DNA of 64,000 nucleotides from Ariolimax columbianus (lineage: Eukaryota > Mollusca > Gastropoda > Stylommatophora > Arionidae): positions 31,976,953 to 32,040,952 of the forward strand of contig JAVGWX010000007.1 in NCBI GenBank assembly GCA_036924085.1, read 5' to 3'. Made by a program: the position numbers and the translations under genes. Of this stretch, positions 34,456 through 45,909 are shown piece after piece (the stretch's first letter is position 1; each line of letters begins with the position of its first letter). The notes beneath the pieces were generated by a model. It did no database searches and had not been told where the DNA came from. It saw only the letters and a program-made list of their open reading frames with translations.

Positions 34456-34725
34456 TCATATCATTGCCAAACCCTATAGACTCGAGTGGGGAAGACTCGA
34501 TAGTCCTGCAAGACAACGTCCCTAAGAGAGACAACTCTGACCAAAAACAACTGATGCCTTGCAGTTCGGCTGGGGACAGCCAAAGGCTAAGGAGGGCATC
34601 CCTACAGAAACGCCTGTTGAAATCGGATGCACTGAGCCACAGGCTTAACAAAATAAAACAATGCAACGTAAATATTGCTGTAAACAGCGTACGATGAAGA
34701 AGAAGAAGAAGAAGAAGAACTCTGT
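34455..34725 (+). mobile_element. SINE-F: core-sharing element with (GAA)n tail
   Basis: It contains aaggctaaggagggcatccc, then cgcctgttgaaatcggatgc, actgagccacaggc, aataaaacaatgcaacg, and ends gcgtacgatgaagaagaaga with a (GAA)6-type tail. The core aligns with SINE-B (gctgaagtcggatg.actggaccgacaggcgc) and, less closely, with SINE-A. The head (gactcgagtggggaagactc) is different from both. I therefore treat it as a third family sharing the core. Confidence 0.6.
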
Positions 34726-34729
34726 ACAT

Positions 34730-35140
34730 TCACCGTTAAAAGCCAGTTCTCAACCACCAAGCTAGTCAGATAAACTCACACAAACAAGAGTTATCCAAGC
34801 ACACAATGCATACAGATATATAACAAATAAAAACAGTGAACCAATTATGGAAACAATAATCGTTAATAGTGGCAAGCTGTCAACAGATCTGCATTTCTGA
34901 ATAAAAAACAAAATAAATAATAATAATACAAAGCACATAAGTACAATTGCAGGACTGATCAACACAGTGCAGATGCTTGTTCTTTTTTTTAAGCACGTCA
35001 GAAAATAAACAATCGGAGTGGAGTTGTTTAGTGTAGCCGCCGGTGTGGAAGAGCAACGAGTACACATGCAGGTCATTCCTGGTTGTTGTTGAAGTAACAT
35101 ATGCTGACTGGTTTGGCTGGGGGCATGTCCTTGGATCAAG
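34730..35140. other. AT-rich unassigned sequence
   Basis: No repeat family or domain identified. A minus-strand frame (34,762-35,139) of 125 codons has hydrophobic stretches but no recognisable motif and is not called. Confidence 0.35.
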
Positions 35141-35330
35141 GGAAGTTGATAAGCAACAAGAGCATTAAATTGATTTGAGAGATGTTAGTTGATATAGTGA
35201 ACTTTATTAACGACAGTTGATAAGGGGAAGTTGATTTAGGATAGTTGATATAGAGAAGTTTATTTAGGACACTTGATATGGGACAATTGTTGAGTACAGT
35301 TACTATTAGGACATTGACTTAGGGCAGTTG
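35140..35330. repeat. About 20-bp minisatellite, left segment
   Basis: Alternating words ttgatttaggacagttgata and ttgatatagagaagttgatt with loose 18-20 bp spacing. The same array continues at 35,700-35,965 and 38,266-38,690, so two transposons split it. Confidence 0.8.
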
Positions 35331-35331
35331 G

Positions 35332-35700
35332 TTTATGGCTTGGTTTGGCTTGGCTTCGTTCGTTCTCAAACTCCCGCTTCCAAACCCTGAAAGGGCTTAA
35401 GTAGCAGAATGTAGTCCAGAGAACGGAATGCGTTGTGTCGTAGTTTACAGCTTGACTGCGATATTTGCACCTTTCGGTCCAACACATCCGACTTCAGCAA
35501 GCATTTTGTGAGTACCGGGTTAGTATTACCTTTTTGATCCCTTCTCTTTAGCCAGTCTGCCCTGCTGCAGCCTGTTATCCAGGATCACCGAGTGGAGGTG
35601 TAGAATGGTCTTGGCAGCTCTGGTTCGCTGGCCCTGGCTTTAGCGGTCAGCTATGGGTCGTTAACCACTGCAGCTCATGCGCTGTTCAGCATCTTGATCA
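35332..35700 (-). mobile_element. SINE-A inserted in the 20-bp minisatellite
   Basis: Minus orientation, full length: cgttcgttctcaaactcccg through ctgttcagcatcttgatcac. The tail type is GAACGAAGCCAAGCCAAACC rather than (GAA)n. Array words resume on the right (cagttgatatatgaagttgg), which places the insertion after array formation. Confidence 0.88.
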
Positions 35701-35965
35701 CAGTTGATATATGAAGTTGGTTTCGGACAATTCATGGACAGAAGTTGATTAAGGCAGATTATATATGGAAGTTGTTTTAGGAAGTTGGTATAGGCAGTTG
35801 ACTTAGGACAGTTCATATAAGGAAGTTGATTAAGGCAGATTATATTTGCAAGTTGTTTTAGGGCAGTTGGTATAGGCAATTGACTTAGGACAGTTCATGT
35901 AAGGGCGTTGGTCATATACTTAAGTTGATTTAAGAAAGTCGACATATGGAAGTTAATTCAGGACA
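35700..35965. repeat. About 20-bp minisatellite, middle segment
   Basis: Continuation of the array: gaagttgattaaggcagatt, atatatggaagttgttttag, gacttaggacagttcatata. It ends at the LINE 5' junction. Confidence 0.8.
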
Positions 35966-38274
35966 ATACAACCCAAATGGATACAGGCCTATCAGTCTAC
36001 TGAGCTGTGTAGGTAAACTGATGGAGCGTATGATAAACATCAGACTGATGTGGCACCTGGAAGTAAAACACATATTAATTCCACAGCGAACATGATTTAG
36101 ACAATGCAGATCCACTGAGGACCAGATCACTCTCATAGAACAGGAAATAGAGGATGCTTACCAATAGAAAAAGCATACAGTGGCGGTTTGAGTGGATCTA
36201 GAGAAGGCATTTTATAAGGTGCGAAAAGAGGGACTTAAAGTCAAGCTACAAAGAAGTGAAGTATCTGGAAAAATGTACAAATGGATCAGCCACTACCTCT
36301 AAAACAGAACAGCCAGAGTTCAAGTGTAAGGGCAGATAAGCAAAAAGGTGACACTGGAACAAGGAGTACCCCAAGTGGGAGTACTGTCACCCACACTTTT
36401 CCTGGTGTATATAAACAACATCACAGAGAATATACCAAGAAGAGTCCACAGCTCCATGTTTGCAGACGATCTGGCTATGTGGACCTCTGAAAAAAATCTC
36501 ACCGTAGCAAACAATCGGATGCTCAGGCTCTAACATCGTTGGAGGAGTGGGCAAACTCATGGCTGGTCAAAATAAATAAGGAAAAAACAACATGTACGAT
36601 ATTCTCGCTTTCAAATAAACCACAGAACACCAAAATAAGTCTTAACGGCAAATATCTGCGGCCAAACGACAACCCAAACTACTTGGGAATCACATTTGAT
36701 CGGCGCATGACATGGAAAAGTCAGATCGAGAGAAACCGAAGGAGAGCTAGACAAAGAATGGCAATTATGAGGAAACTTGCTGGCACAAGACGGGGAGCAG
36801 ACGAAAGAATACTAAAGAAACTGAACACTGGAAGAGTTAGACCAGTTCTCGAGTATGGTATTGCGGCATGGACAACAGGAGCAAAAAACGAAATTTGATA
36901 AAATTAGCAAACTTCAAAACCAAGCCATGAGAGTTATAACTTGAAAAGATTACAAATCTGCAATCCATGTCCGACAGAAGTGACTGCAGAGCCCAGCAGC
37001 AAGCAGAGAAACTCAGAAGACTGAGAGACCATCCAATGCATCAGAGACGAAATAGATTTGGAAAGGGGAAACTAAAGCGGAGAAACTTTGCAGAAATTGC
37101 CAAAGCAAAGATGAGCGAAGACCCTATAAACACCGTAACAACACCAAAGCCCATCCCTACTGTACGTAAACCAAAATGGAATCAGCATATCATTACGGAG
37201 GTGCTAGAAATAATACCAGGTATTGGAAACAAGATCAGCCAGACTGAAAAAGAAAGAAGAGACATAACCCTGAGGTAAAAAGCGGAAAACTACCCAAGCA
37301 TAGACTGGACCCATGCATACACTGACGGTTCCGTAACAAATACAACACAGAATGGAGGGGCAGGGGCATTCCTGAGCCTACCAAATGGCAGAAAAAAAGC
37401 ACTGTCATTCACTACTGGAAAATACACAAGCAATTTCAGAGCGGAGGCAGAGGCACTGAGGGCGGCAGTGGAAGAAATGGTGACAGGTAAAAGGAATGAA
37501 AGCCACATAGTCCTGCTTACAGATGCACTGGCCGTAGTCACAGCACTGAAAAACCAGAAAAATACTGAACTCAATGAATTAAGAGCAGTACTCTGTCAAC
37601 TATGCCAGCAGGCAGCACCAAAAAGAGTAGTGGTGCAATGGGTTCCATTTCGCTGTAACATCCAAGGCAACGAGGAGACAGACAGACTGGCAAAAGAAGG
37701 TGCAAAACTACCACAACCAGATTCTAGTGTCACCTACAACGAGTCCAAAATGTTTATTAAGGCCAGATACATGGCCAAATGGGAAACAGAACATACTGGC
37801 TACACAAAAAATGATGCCTATTACCAGTTGAACAGAAGAGAGCAGGTCGTGGTCTTCAGACTCCGCACAGGCCACAACAGACTGAGGTACCAACTATTCA
37901 ATAAACTGAAGATAGGTGCCACTGACGAATGCGCATGTGGTACAGGGAAAATGACCGCTGAACATCTGCTGCAAAATTGGCCGACATACGAGGACCAGAG
38001 AAAGCACATGTGGCCATCACCAGTGGCAACACTAGACAAGCTCTATGACAGTGTCGACAGCCTCAGGATGACAGCTGCTTTCTTTGAATAAATACAAGTT
38101 GACGTCTGACAGGGTACGAAGAAGAAGAAGAAGAAGAAGAAGAAGAAGAAGAAGAAGAAGAAGAAGAAGAAGAAGAAAAAGAAGAAGAAGAAGAAGAAGA
38201 AGAAGAAGAAGAAGAAGAAGAAGAAGAAGAAGAAGAAGAAGAAGAAGAAGACGAAGAAGAAGAAGATTCAGGAC
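35956..38274 (+). mobile_element. I-clade-like LINE (type 1), RT plus RNase H, best copy, with TSD
   Basis: A 5'-truncated non-LTR retrotransposon inserted in the 20-bp array. The element begins at about 35,966 inside the RT palm (PNGYRPISLLSCVGKLMER). The same frame runs to 36,533 with QGVPQVGVLSPTLF and the catalytic FADD box, interrupted by several stops. A frameshift leads to 36,539-36,898, with NYLGITFDRRMTW (thumb). From 36,967 to 38,091 one frame with a single internal stop holds RNase H: AYTDGS, NFRAEAEALRAA, VLLTDALAVV and GNEETDRLAKEG. It continues with FRLRTGHNRLR, DECACG and AEHLLQ. The His region expected as SHC reads FRC. The tail is (GAA)n at 38,118-38,265. attcaggac at 35,956-35,964 and 38,266-38,274 is a candidate 9-bp target duplication, although the array itself has similar words. 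RT and RNase H together copy element RNA into DNA at the target. This copy is inactive. Confidence 0.85.
38118..38265. repeat. (GAA)n tract, LINE tail
   Basis: About 49 GAA triplets with one AAA and one ACGAA interruption, at the 3' end of the type-1 LINE. Arg/Lys frames here are not coding. Confidence 0.92.
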
Positions 38275-38385
38275 TATTGATATTTGGAAGCTGATTTAGG
38301 TCAATTGATATTCGGAACTAGATTTAGGACAGTTGCTATAAGGAATTTGATTTAGGACCGTTGATATAGAGACGTTGATTTATAA

Positions 38386-38429
<44 letters not shown>

Positions 38430-38690
38430 ATACAGATAAGTCAATTTATCGCAGTTAATATAAGATAATTGATTAGCGACAGCAGATCAAATTAGTTAGA
38501 TTGATACAGGACAGTTCATCTTGTGAACATACTTTATAACAGTTTATATTGGAAATGTATACAAGACAGCTCAAATAAGACCGTTTTTATTGGCCAGTTT
38601 ACATAGAATAGTTAATATAGGACAGTCTATATTAAACAGTTCAAACAGGGCAGCTAATACAGGACAGGTCATATATGGCAGTCTATACGT
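38266..38690. repeat. About 20-bp minisatellite, right segment, with (TA)n run
   Basis: The array resumes (attgatatttggaagctgat, gacagttgctataaggaatt). It contains a pure (TA)20 run at 38,389-38,428, then decays into gacagttcatattagac-like words to about 38,690. Confidence 0.8.
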
Positions 38691-38834
38691 GGCTCGTCTG
38701 GACTACTCTTCGAGTTCTAATGCATGTTATTTTCTTTGATCAGAACGATGTGTCATGTGTGCATGTCGTTGAATGCAAATAAAGACCATGATTTCACAAA
38801 CCTTTTTCATTCAGTAAATTATCAGAGCGTGTTT

Positions 38835-39690
38835 ATGTAAGGATGTTAAGGAAGCATGGAATGGAATCATGTTATGGAAGCTCAAGAATGGAAGCATGCA
38901 ATGGAAGCATGTTATAGAAGCATGTTGTATAAGCATGCAATGGAAGCATGAAATCGAAGTATGTCATAGAAGCATGTTACAAAAGCATATTATATAAGCA
39001 TGAAATAGAAGCATGGGGTGGAAACATGTTATAGAAGCATGTTATATAAGCGTGAAATGGAAGCATGAAATGGAAGCATGGTATAGAAACATGTTATGGA
39101 AGCATTTTATGGGAAAATGTTATGGAAGGATGGAATGAAAGCCTGTAATGGAAGGATGGAATAGAACACTGGACTGGAAGCATTTTATGGAAAACTGTTA
39201 TAGAAGAATGGAATGAAAGCCTGGAATGGAATCATTTTATGGAAAAATGTTATGGAAGGATGGAATGGAAGCCTGGAATGGAAGCATTTTATGGAAAATG
39301 TTATGGAATGGAAGCATTTTATGGAAAAATGTTATGGAAGGATGGAATGGAAGCCTGGAATGGAAGCATTTTATGGAAAATGTTATGGAATGGACGATTG
39401 GAATGGAAGCGTTTTACGGAAAAATGTTATGGAAGGATGTAATGGAAGCCTGGAATGAAAGCCTGGAATGGAATCATTTTATGGAAAAATGTTATGGAAG
39501 CATGGAATGAAATCCTGGAATGGAAGCATTGTATGGACAAATGTTATGGAAGCATGGAATGGAAGCATGTTATGAACGCTTGTAATGGAATCATGGAATG
39601 GAAACGTGTTAGGAAATCATGTTATAGAAGCAAGGAATGGAAGCATATTATCAAAGTATTTTATGAATGCATGTTCTGCGAGAAATAGAT
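38835..39690. repeat. GGAAGCATG/TTATGGAA degenerate minisatellite
   Basis: Short units such as tggaagcatgttatagaagc and longer compound units (ggaatggaagcattttatgg, aaaaatgttatggaagg) with periods near 13, 24 and 70 bp. Plus-strand frames in all three registers repeat MEAWNGS-like peptides, a product of the repeat. Confidence 0.88.
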
Positions 39691-39754
39691 GCCATTTTAT
39701 TATAGGGAGAAAGTTGTTATGGGAGAATGTTATGAAATACGTTATGAAAACATA

Positions 39755-40400
39755 GGATGCGTGCATGTTCTACAAACATGTTACAGAGCACATTATGAGA
39801 GCATGCCCTAGAAACATGTTACAGAGCACATTATGAGAGCATGTCCTAAACATGTTACACAGCACATTATGAGAGCATGTCCTACAAACAAATTGCAGAG
39901 CACATTATGAGAGCATGTCCTACAAACAGGTTACAGAGCACATTATGGGAGCATGTCCTACAAACATGTTACAGAGCACACTTTGAGAGCATGTCCTAAA
40001 AACATATTACAGAGTGCATTATAAGGACATGTCCTAAACATGTTACACAACACATTATGAGAGCATGTCCTACAAACATTTTGCAGAGCACATTATGAGA
40101 GAATGTCCTACAAACATGTTACAGAGCACATTATGGGAGCATGTCCTACAAACATGTTACAGAGCACACTTTGAGAGCATGTCCTACAAACATGTTACAG
40201 AGTGCATTATAAGGGCATGTCCTACAAACATGTTACAGAGCACATTATGAGAGCATGTCCTACAAACATGTTACATAGCACATTATGAGAGCATGTTATA
40301 CAAACATGTTACAGAGCACACTTTGAGAGCATGTCCTACAAACATATTACAGAGTGCATTATAAGGGCATGTCCTACAAACATGTCACAGAGAATGCCAC
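39755..40400. repeat. 38-bp minisatellite
   Basis: The unit is cctacaaacatgttacagag plus cacattatgagagcatgt, 38 bp, about 16 copies, with linked variants (cactttgagag, gtgcattataagg) recurring at multiples of the unit. Confidence 0.92.
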
Positions 40401-40885
40401 GATAGCACGTTAGAAATGTTAATCTACTAGTTTCCTTCTTTAGCTCATCCAAACCCTCGGGTATATGTATTTCGTATATTTGAGTTAAACAACCTGTATG
40501 CACACCGAGTGACCATTACAAGTTCCAGCGAACTTTTTAATTTATCAACCTTATTAATCTTCTTTGTGACCTAAGATATGGAGCACTAACTCGGCAGTTA
40601 CAGTTATGAGAACAATTTAGTGGAATCCCATATACAATGTTACTGAGACATGCAAAAAAGAGCCACGGAGTGTTGTACATTAAGCTGATATTGAAGAAAG
40701 TCAAATGGAGAATGTATGTTTATTTAAAAGTTCATCAAGGAGACAGTTATACCATTTGCTGGGATCGGCCACTGGGATTTGCGGGGGCTAAGGAATGTAG
40801 GCTGTTTGCTCATGTAGTCCTTACAAAGTGTGCATGTATGTTTTTATTTCATCTCAGATATAACAAAAAAATTAAATTATTACCT
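40400..40885. other. No recognisable feature
   Basis: Unassigned. A 97-codon frame at 40,637-40,930 runs into the CR1-like LINE; its last residues (MLERIPKKKRQ) belong to that element. Confidence 0.4.
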
Positions 40886-41720
40886 ACGTACATGCTGGAA
40901 AGGATACCGAAAAAAAAGCGACAGAATTGATAGTGGGAGTATAGAATTACTGTAATGAGGTAAGACTCAGAAACACAGGCCTTCAGTTTCTAGTATAGAG
41001 ACAAATTTGAGGTGACCTAATACAGGTTTATAAGATAATTAACGGTAAGGACACATTTGACTATAGCACGTTCTTTTTTTCAAAATACAATAATTGACAA
41101 GAACAAGGGGTACAGCTGCAAATTAACTAGTGAAAGATCCAGATTAGATATTAGGAAATATATATTTTAGTCAGAGAGTGATAATTGCTTGGAATACATT
41201 GCCACAGGAAGTAGCGGATGCAGGAAAAAGAAACGCATTCAAGAATAAAAAGGTCGCGTATAGTTTTTAGAGCAACGAAATGCAAATGAAACTGGTTGTA
41301 AACAGACAATGCAGAATCTTCTAAACCAGTATGGCTTGGCTTCGTTCTCAATCTCCAGCTACAGAACCCTAAAAGGGCTAAGTAGCAGAATGTAGTCCAG
41401 ATAATGGGTGCGTTGTGTCGAAGTTTACAGCTTGACTTCGATATTTGCACCTTTCAGTCCAACACAGCCAACTTCAGAAAGCATTGTTTGAGTACCGGGC
41501 TAGCACTCCCTCTTCGATCTCTTCTCCTTAGCCAGTCTGCCCTGCTGCAGCCTGTTATCCAGGATCACCGTGTGGAGGTGTAGAAGGGTCTTGGCAGCTC
41601 TGGTTCGCTGGCCCTGACTCTAGCAGTCAGCTATGGGTCGTTGACCACTGCAGCTCATGCGCTGCTCATAATCTTGTTCCCTCCTAAACCAGTATTAAGA
41701 CGTTAAGTTAATTTAAGTAC
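40885..41720 (+). mobile_element. CR1/L2-like LINE 3' part (copy 4), split by SINE-A
   Basis: Starts with YMLERIPKKKRQN (RT C-terminal MLERVQRRATK motif) at about 40,890. It continues through frames giving LRxTGLQFLS, RTRG, then LTSERSRLDIRKY, and ends SQRVIIAWNTLPQEVADAGK and NAFKNK, with stops between. The 3' untranslated part (gaaactggttgtaaacagac) is interrupted at 41,332 by SINE-A and finishes at about 41,715 (agacgttaagttaatttaag). This is the longest copy of the family here, about 480 bases without the insertion. Confidence 0.8.
41321..41695 (-). mobile_element. SINE-A inserted in LINE 3' end, perfect 12-bp TSD
   Basis: ctaaaccagtat occurs at 41,321-41,332 and again at 41,684-41,695, flanking a minus-oriented SINE-A (41,333-41,683). 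The other CR1-like copies have a single ctaaaccagt at this place, so the empty site is known from paralogues. The tail type is GAACGAAGCCAAGCC. Confidence 0.95.
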
Positions 41721-41814
41721 CAGCAGACGAGACGGATAATCCCATCAATCAGAAGTTCATGAACATACACAAACGACGATTATCATAGTATACAGTTATA
41801 AACAATGGCAGGCT

Positions 41815-42005
41815 GCTGTGGCGTACATTAGACCAGAACACAACCAACTGCACAGTTTCAAGTACACACAACTGAAGGAGATTGGCAACTTAGCTGAATA
41901 CACATGCGGACAGACACCCCAGACTATAGAGCACGTGCTTCTGATATGCCCCGTGTATGATTTGCAGAGACAACCCCACTGCCCACAAAAACAATACTTG
42001 AAGTA
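41815..42005 (+). mobile_element. I-clade-like LINE (type 1) Cys-motif remnant
   Basis: HNQLHSFKYTQLKEIG, then YTCGQTPQTIEHVLLICPVY. This is the region after RNase H (compare HNRLR..LFNKLKIG..DECACG..TAEHLL at 37.9 kb). About 60 codons, no tail. Confidence 0.65.
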
Positions 42006-42298
42006 AAGTTGCCTGGTTTTGGGGTGTCAATCGAGAGCAACCTTGGCTTGCGTTCCCAACTTATCGTTTTCGATTTCATTTTGGGTCAAGATTGATAGGG
42101 CATGTATGTGATTTTTCTCAGTTCGACCAATTCTCGACGTTCACAAATAATAGGCAACACTAATGCACTACAAAACTGCCATAGTAGAACCCATTACAAC
42201 AAATAAACACACACGCATCCACACACTGGTCAATACGTCCACATTACAAACAGATACAAACACGCATCCATATATTAATCAATGCGTCTACGTTACAA
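42005..42298. other. No recognisable feature
   Basis: A near-repeat of acacacgcatccacac and acaaacacgcatccatat lies at about 42,208-42,280. Nothing else seen. Confidence 0.4.
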
Positions 42299-42625
42299 AC
42301 ATAATCTGCTTAAGTCAGATGTGTTGAACCGAGCTGTTAACATATCGTAGCCATGCAGTAAACTAGCGACACAGCGCATTCCGTTCGCCGGACTGCATTC
42401 TGCTATTTGCAAAATCATGTTCAGGACTTGGGAGCAGGATATATAGAACGAGCGCAGAAGAAGAAGAAGAAGAAGAAGAAGAAGAAGAAGAAGAAGAAGA
42501 AGAAGAAGAAGAAGAAGAAGACGAAGAAGAAGAAGAAGAAGAAGAAGAAGAAGAAGAAGAAAAAGAAGAAAAAGAAGAAAAAGAAAAAGAAAAAGAAGAA
42601 GGAGAAGGAGAAGGAGGAGAAGAAA
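42298..42625 (+). mobile_element. SINE-A, 5'-truncated at the core, long (GAA)n tail
   Basis: The element begins at the core (ctgcttaagtcagatgtgtt), continues with acacagcgcattccgttcgc and agcaggatatatagaacgag, and ends in a purine tract of about 168 bases (42,457-42,624). The left part of the tract is pure GAA and the right part is mixed with AAA and GGA. Confidence 0.82.
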
Positions 42626-42905
42626 CAGAAACACATACGCATAAGTACACTGACCAATAGGTCCAGCTATCGGCCAAAAGACTACGGTATGGGGTGGAAA
42701 AGAGCGTGTCTTCTGCAGTAAAATCCAGAAAGGCACACCTCTAATCAAACTACAACAACTCACACTTAGAGATCAATTTTTAAGGACATAAGCATGGACT
42801 ACACAAGAAATATCATTGCAGACATTATTCAATCAAGCGAACGAAAGAAGAAGTACAACTAATGTCACATTCAGGTTTTGACCCCCAAACATATCTTGGT
42901 TACAG

Positions 42906-43289
42906 GGTTTGTATTCTTCTTCTTCTTCTTCTTCGTTCGTTCTCAATCTCCCTCTACCGAACCCTGAAAGGGCTTAAGTAGCAGAATGTAGTAAAGAGAA
43001 CGGAATGCGTTGTGTCGTAGTTTACAGCTTGGCTGCGATATTTGCACCTTTCGGTCCAACACATCCGACTTCAGCAAGCATTTTTTGAGTACCAGATTAG
43101 TATTCCCTCTTCGATCCCTTCTCCTTAGCCAGTCGGCTCTGCTGCAGCCTGTTATCCAGGATCACCGCGTGGAGGTGAAGAACGGTCTTGGCAGCTTCGG
43201 TTCGCTGGCCCTGACGCTAGCAGTCAGCTATGGGTCGCTGATCACTGCAGCTCATGCGCTGCTCAGCATCTTGATACCGGTTTGTATTC
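42906..43289 (-). mobile_element. SINE-A, full length, perfect 11-bp TSD
   Basis: ggtttgtattc at 42,906-42,916 and 43,279-43,289 flanks a minus-oriented, nearly consensus SINE-A with a (GAA)n tail (read as CTT at 42,917-42,934). Good full-length reference copy. Confidence 0.95.
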
Positions 43290-44120
43290 AATCGGCGTGG
43301 TCCCGTTCTCATTAACATAATTTATATCCAACAGAAACATCCAGTGGAAGAGAAGAATCATGGCGGATAATAGGAATTGGCCCGCCATTTTCTGATGGTG
43401 ACGATTAGAGTTGATGACCACATAACCAGAATACAGATAGTGACACTAATTATTGTCTGTTCTTCGGCGCCTCAACTGAAAGTAAAAGTACTGGTCATGG
43501 CCCATTCTGCACCCGTGGACACCTTTCTGGCACCTCACTTGCGAGCAGATCTTAAAACGTCGACAAAAGATCCCACCTCAATGGTGTGATTAAAACTGGG
43601 CAGATTTCAATCTGAAAAGGGGAGAAAATCTACCTGTCTGAGCGGGGGAATGCCAGAATTTTCCGTGAGCGCAGCGAAACAATTGGTGGATCGGTAGATC
43701 AGGCAGACCGAATTTCAATGACCTAGTCCACAGTGTCCGGATGTGGGCGGAGAAAAGTGAGTTCCCTGGTATCCGAACCCAGGCACCAGAATGGAGTTCC
43801 CCGAAAGGAGATACCTTGACACGTACTATATCTTCAATTTCCGGGACCAAGCATTCGCATTCGGTTGGTCTTTGGACGGGTGAGGAATCTAGCCGCCAGG
43901 ACTATAATAGTTGTATCCCATGTAGGGCAGTGCTTCGCCGTTCCGGTTCTGCAGAAACAACAAAAGACAAGACGAGAAGACTAAAGATGGCAGGACATTA
44001 ACGCCATAGAGAGAGGCTCTGATTGTATCAGTTCACCTGGCGTCGTACGCGGCAGCGTCAGGAGACTCAGGTATTACGCCACAGGCGGTAAGTGATGCCG
44101 TAAACGTGTTTTGAACAGGC
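43290..44120. other. No firmly recognisable feature
   Basis: Unassigned. ggtatccgaacccaggcacc at about 43,770 could be a reversed tRNA B box, but the rest of a tRNA-like head is not readable. Confidence 0.35.
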
Positions 44121-44129
44121 ATTTTTGGC

Positions 44130-44900
44130 CACCGTCTGCGCGTTTGCCATTCTGTGTCCCTTATCATGTAGCATGTCCTTTATAGACCGTCGGTCCCATC
44201 ACAGTCTGTCTGAAAGAAATTCGTTCCCTTGCCAAAACTCCATCCTCCGCCACAGTCATACCCAAGCATTATTGGATATATTGGCGCCATATCTTCTTGG
44301 TCTACCCCATCCTCTTTTACCTGGCACCATACCTTCCATCACTGTTCTCTCTAGACCGTCGTGTCTCTTGATGTAACCAAAGTATTTGTATTTTCTAACC
44401 AAAATGAAATTGACAAACCAGTTCTCCTCTATGCTCAACTCTTGCCGAATGTCTGCATTTGTCTTTTTCTCTATCCATGGTATTCTGAGGATCGTTCTGT
44501 AACATTTTGAATTGAAGGATTAGATTCTTTGTCTGAAAGTTTTGATAATCGTCCCTTATTCACAGTCATAAGCTACCACATAAAAAACACTGGCTCTCAA
44601 GACTTTTAGTTGTATCATTGTGTTGGTGCTCTACCATAATTTCTTCAGACTGTTCAGTTTCTGCATTGCCATAGCTAGTCTTCTTCTGATTTCTTTCGAG
44701 CAGTCACCATTTTTGTCAATTCTGATGCCCAGATCTATTTCCTCACTATCCACTGTAAATCTATGCTGACATTGTTGTTTTTGTCGGTGGTCATTATCTT
44801 TGTTTCATTTATGTCTTTTCTCGCTCCTATGATTAATATTTCTTGTTATCATAATTCTAATTTTTGGCAGGTTACAGTTTTACTTTTCTTCGATTCTCTT
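44130..44900 (-). mobile_element. LINE fragment, third type, post-RT region (copy 2)
   Basis: The minus strand reads IDKNGDCSKEIRRRLAMAMQ, KLNSLKKLW, LRASVFYVVAYDCE, YRTILRIPWIEKKTNADIRQ, RKYKYFGYIKRHDGLERTVM and GMVPGKRGWGRPRRYG in order, with a few stops. This is the post-thumb segment of many animal LINE RT ORFs. About 250 codons of homology make it the best copy of this type in the window, though upstream RT motifs are missing. Confidence 0.75.
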
Positions 44901-45558
44901 TAGGGCTCCAATAACACTTAAGATGATTATTCAAACCGGAATGCGATAAATCTCTTCTTCCCAATTTCCTATCATTTCCCTTATCCATATTCACATTCCC
45001 AGTGCGGCCTTTATGCACTGAATCGCCTCGAGAAATCCTCCTTTCTCTGTTGTAGATAACTGGGTAGCATTTAAGGCTCAGAGGTCGGCCTGGTCAAACA
45101 GGATGAACTTGACCGCTGGAGGATTGGAGAAAATGACCGTATCTGTCAATCACTTAACGCTGGCCTAGTATTATAGAGGTAGGTGCTTGTCACAATAATG
45201 AGACTTCAATGAGAAACCCCAGACTCGAAACGGGGCGAAAGTTTTGATAATTATCTAGCAGGCAACATGACAATAGCAGATGGAACAAAAGAATATAGAA
45301 ATAGTTGGTAATGCTCTCATTATGAAAGTAGTACAAACTTTGGCATTTCTGTGCTGGTAAAGGAGCAGTAGTGATTATTCTTAGCTATTTACACGGAGTT
45401 TTCTTCATGTTGATTTTTCTTTTGCAGCGAGTTACATTGCTTGTTCATAAAGCGGTGTGGTAGGACTAAGGTACGGGGCTCAACTCCCGCTACTGGTACG
45501 TTTAGGTGAACCCAGTTGTGCAGAGGGTTCATGTGTACATGGTTAACAACCTAATGTA
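44900..45558. other. No recognisable feature
   Basis: No repeat family or domain identified before the inverted-repeat arm at 45,560. Confidence 0.35.
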
Positions 45559-45559
45559 A

Positions 45560-45704
45560 GGGATTATGAGCTTACAACCCCAATCAGACTCCTTGAAGGA
45601 AGTCTGTATCCCAGAAAATATGTTCTCCTATTTGAATTCTTTCTGTAACACATTTTTCTTCTGTAGAACAAGGTCCCCTATCTCTTGCACAACTCAAATT
45701 AGTC
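45560..45704 (+). repeat. Left arm of a 145-bp inverted repeat
   Basis: gggattatgagcttacaacc through ctcttgcacaactcaaatta. The reverse complement is at 46,430-46,577 with small indels and substitutions, about 85-90% identical by eye. Spacer 725 bases. It is not related to the other families in the window. Confidence 0.85.
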
Positions 45705-45909
45705 CGCTGCGTGGAAAGGTACTGATCATCTCACCTCACACAAGACGTAGATTAGTACAATGAAGACTCAGCACTTCATCCCCCACGGCAGTTTCTAATA
45801 TGGGACATTAATACACAATAATATCCCAAGTCGTCTCGCAGAAGGTTGGTCTACCTTCACTAGGTAGGCCATCTGACACACCGTGAGAAACGCACAAATA
45901 ACAGGTCAC

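Noticed and set aside
34762..35139. 125-codon minus-strand frame resembling a membrane protein
   Set aside because: Hydrophobic stretches come from AT-rich sequence; no homologous motif recognised.
35956..38274. Retrovirus or endogenous viral element
   Set aside because: The RT is of non-LTR type, there are no LTRs, protease or integrase, and the element ends in a simple-sequence tail.
38084..38299. Arginine-rich 71-codon frame
   Set aside because: Encoded by the (GAA)n tail of the LINE.
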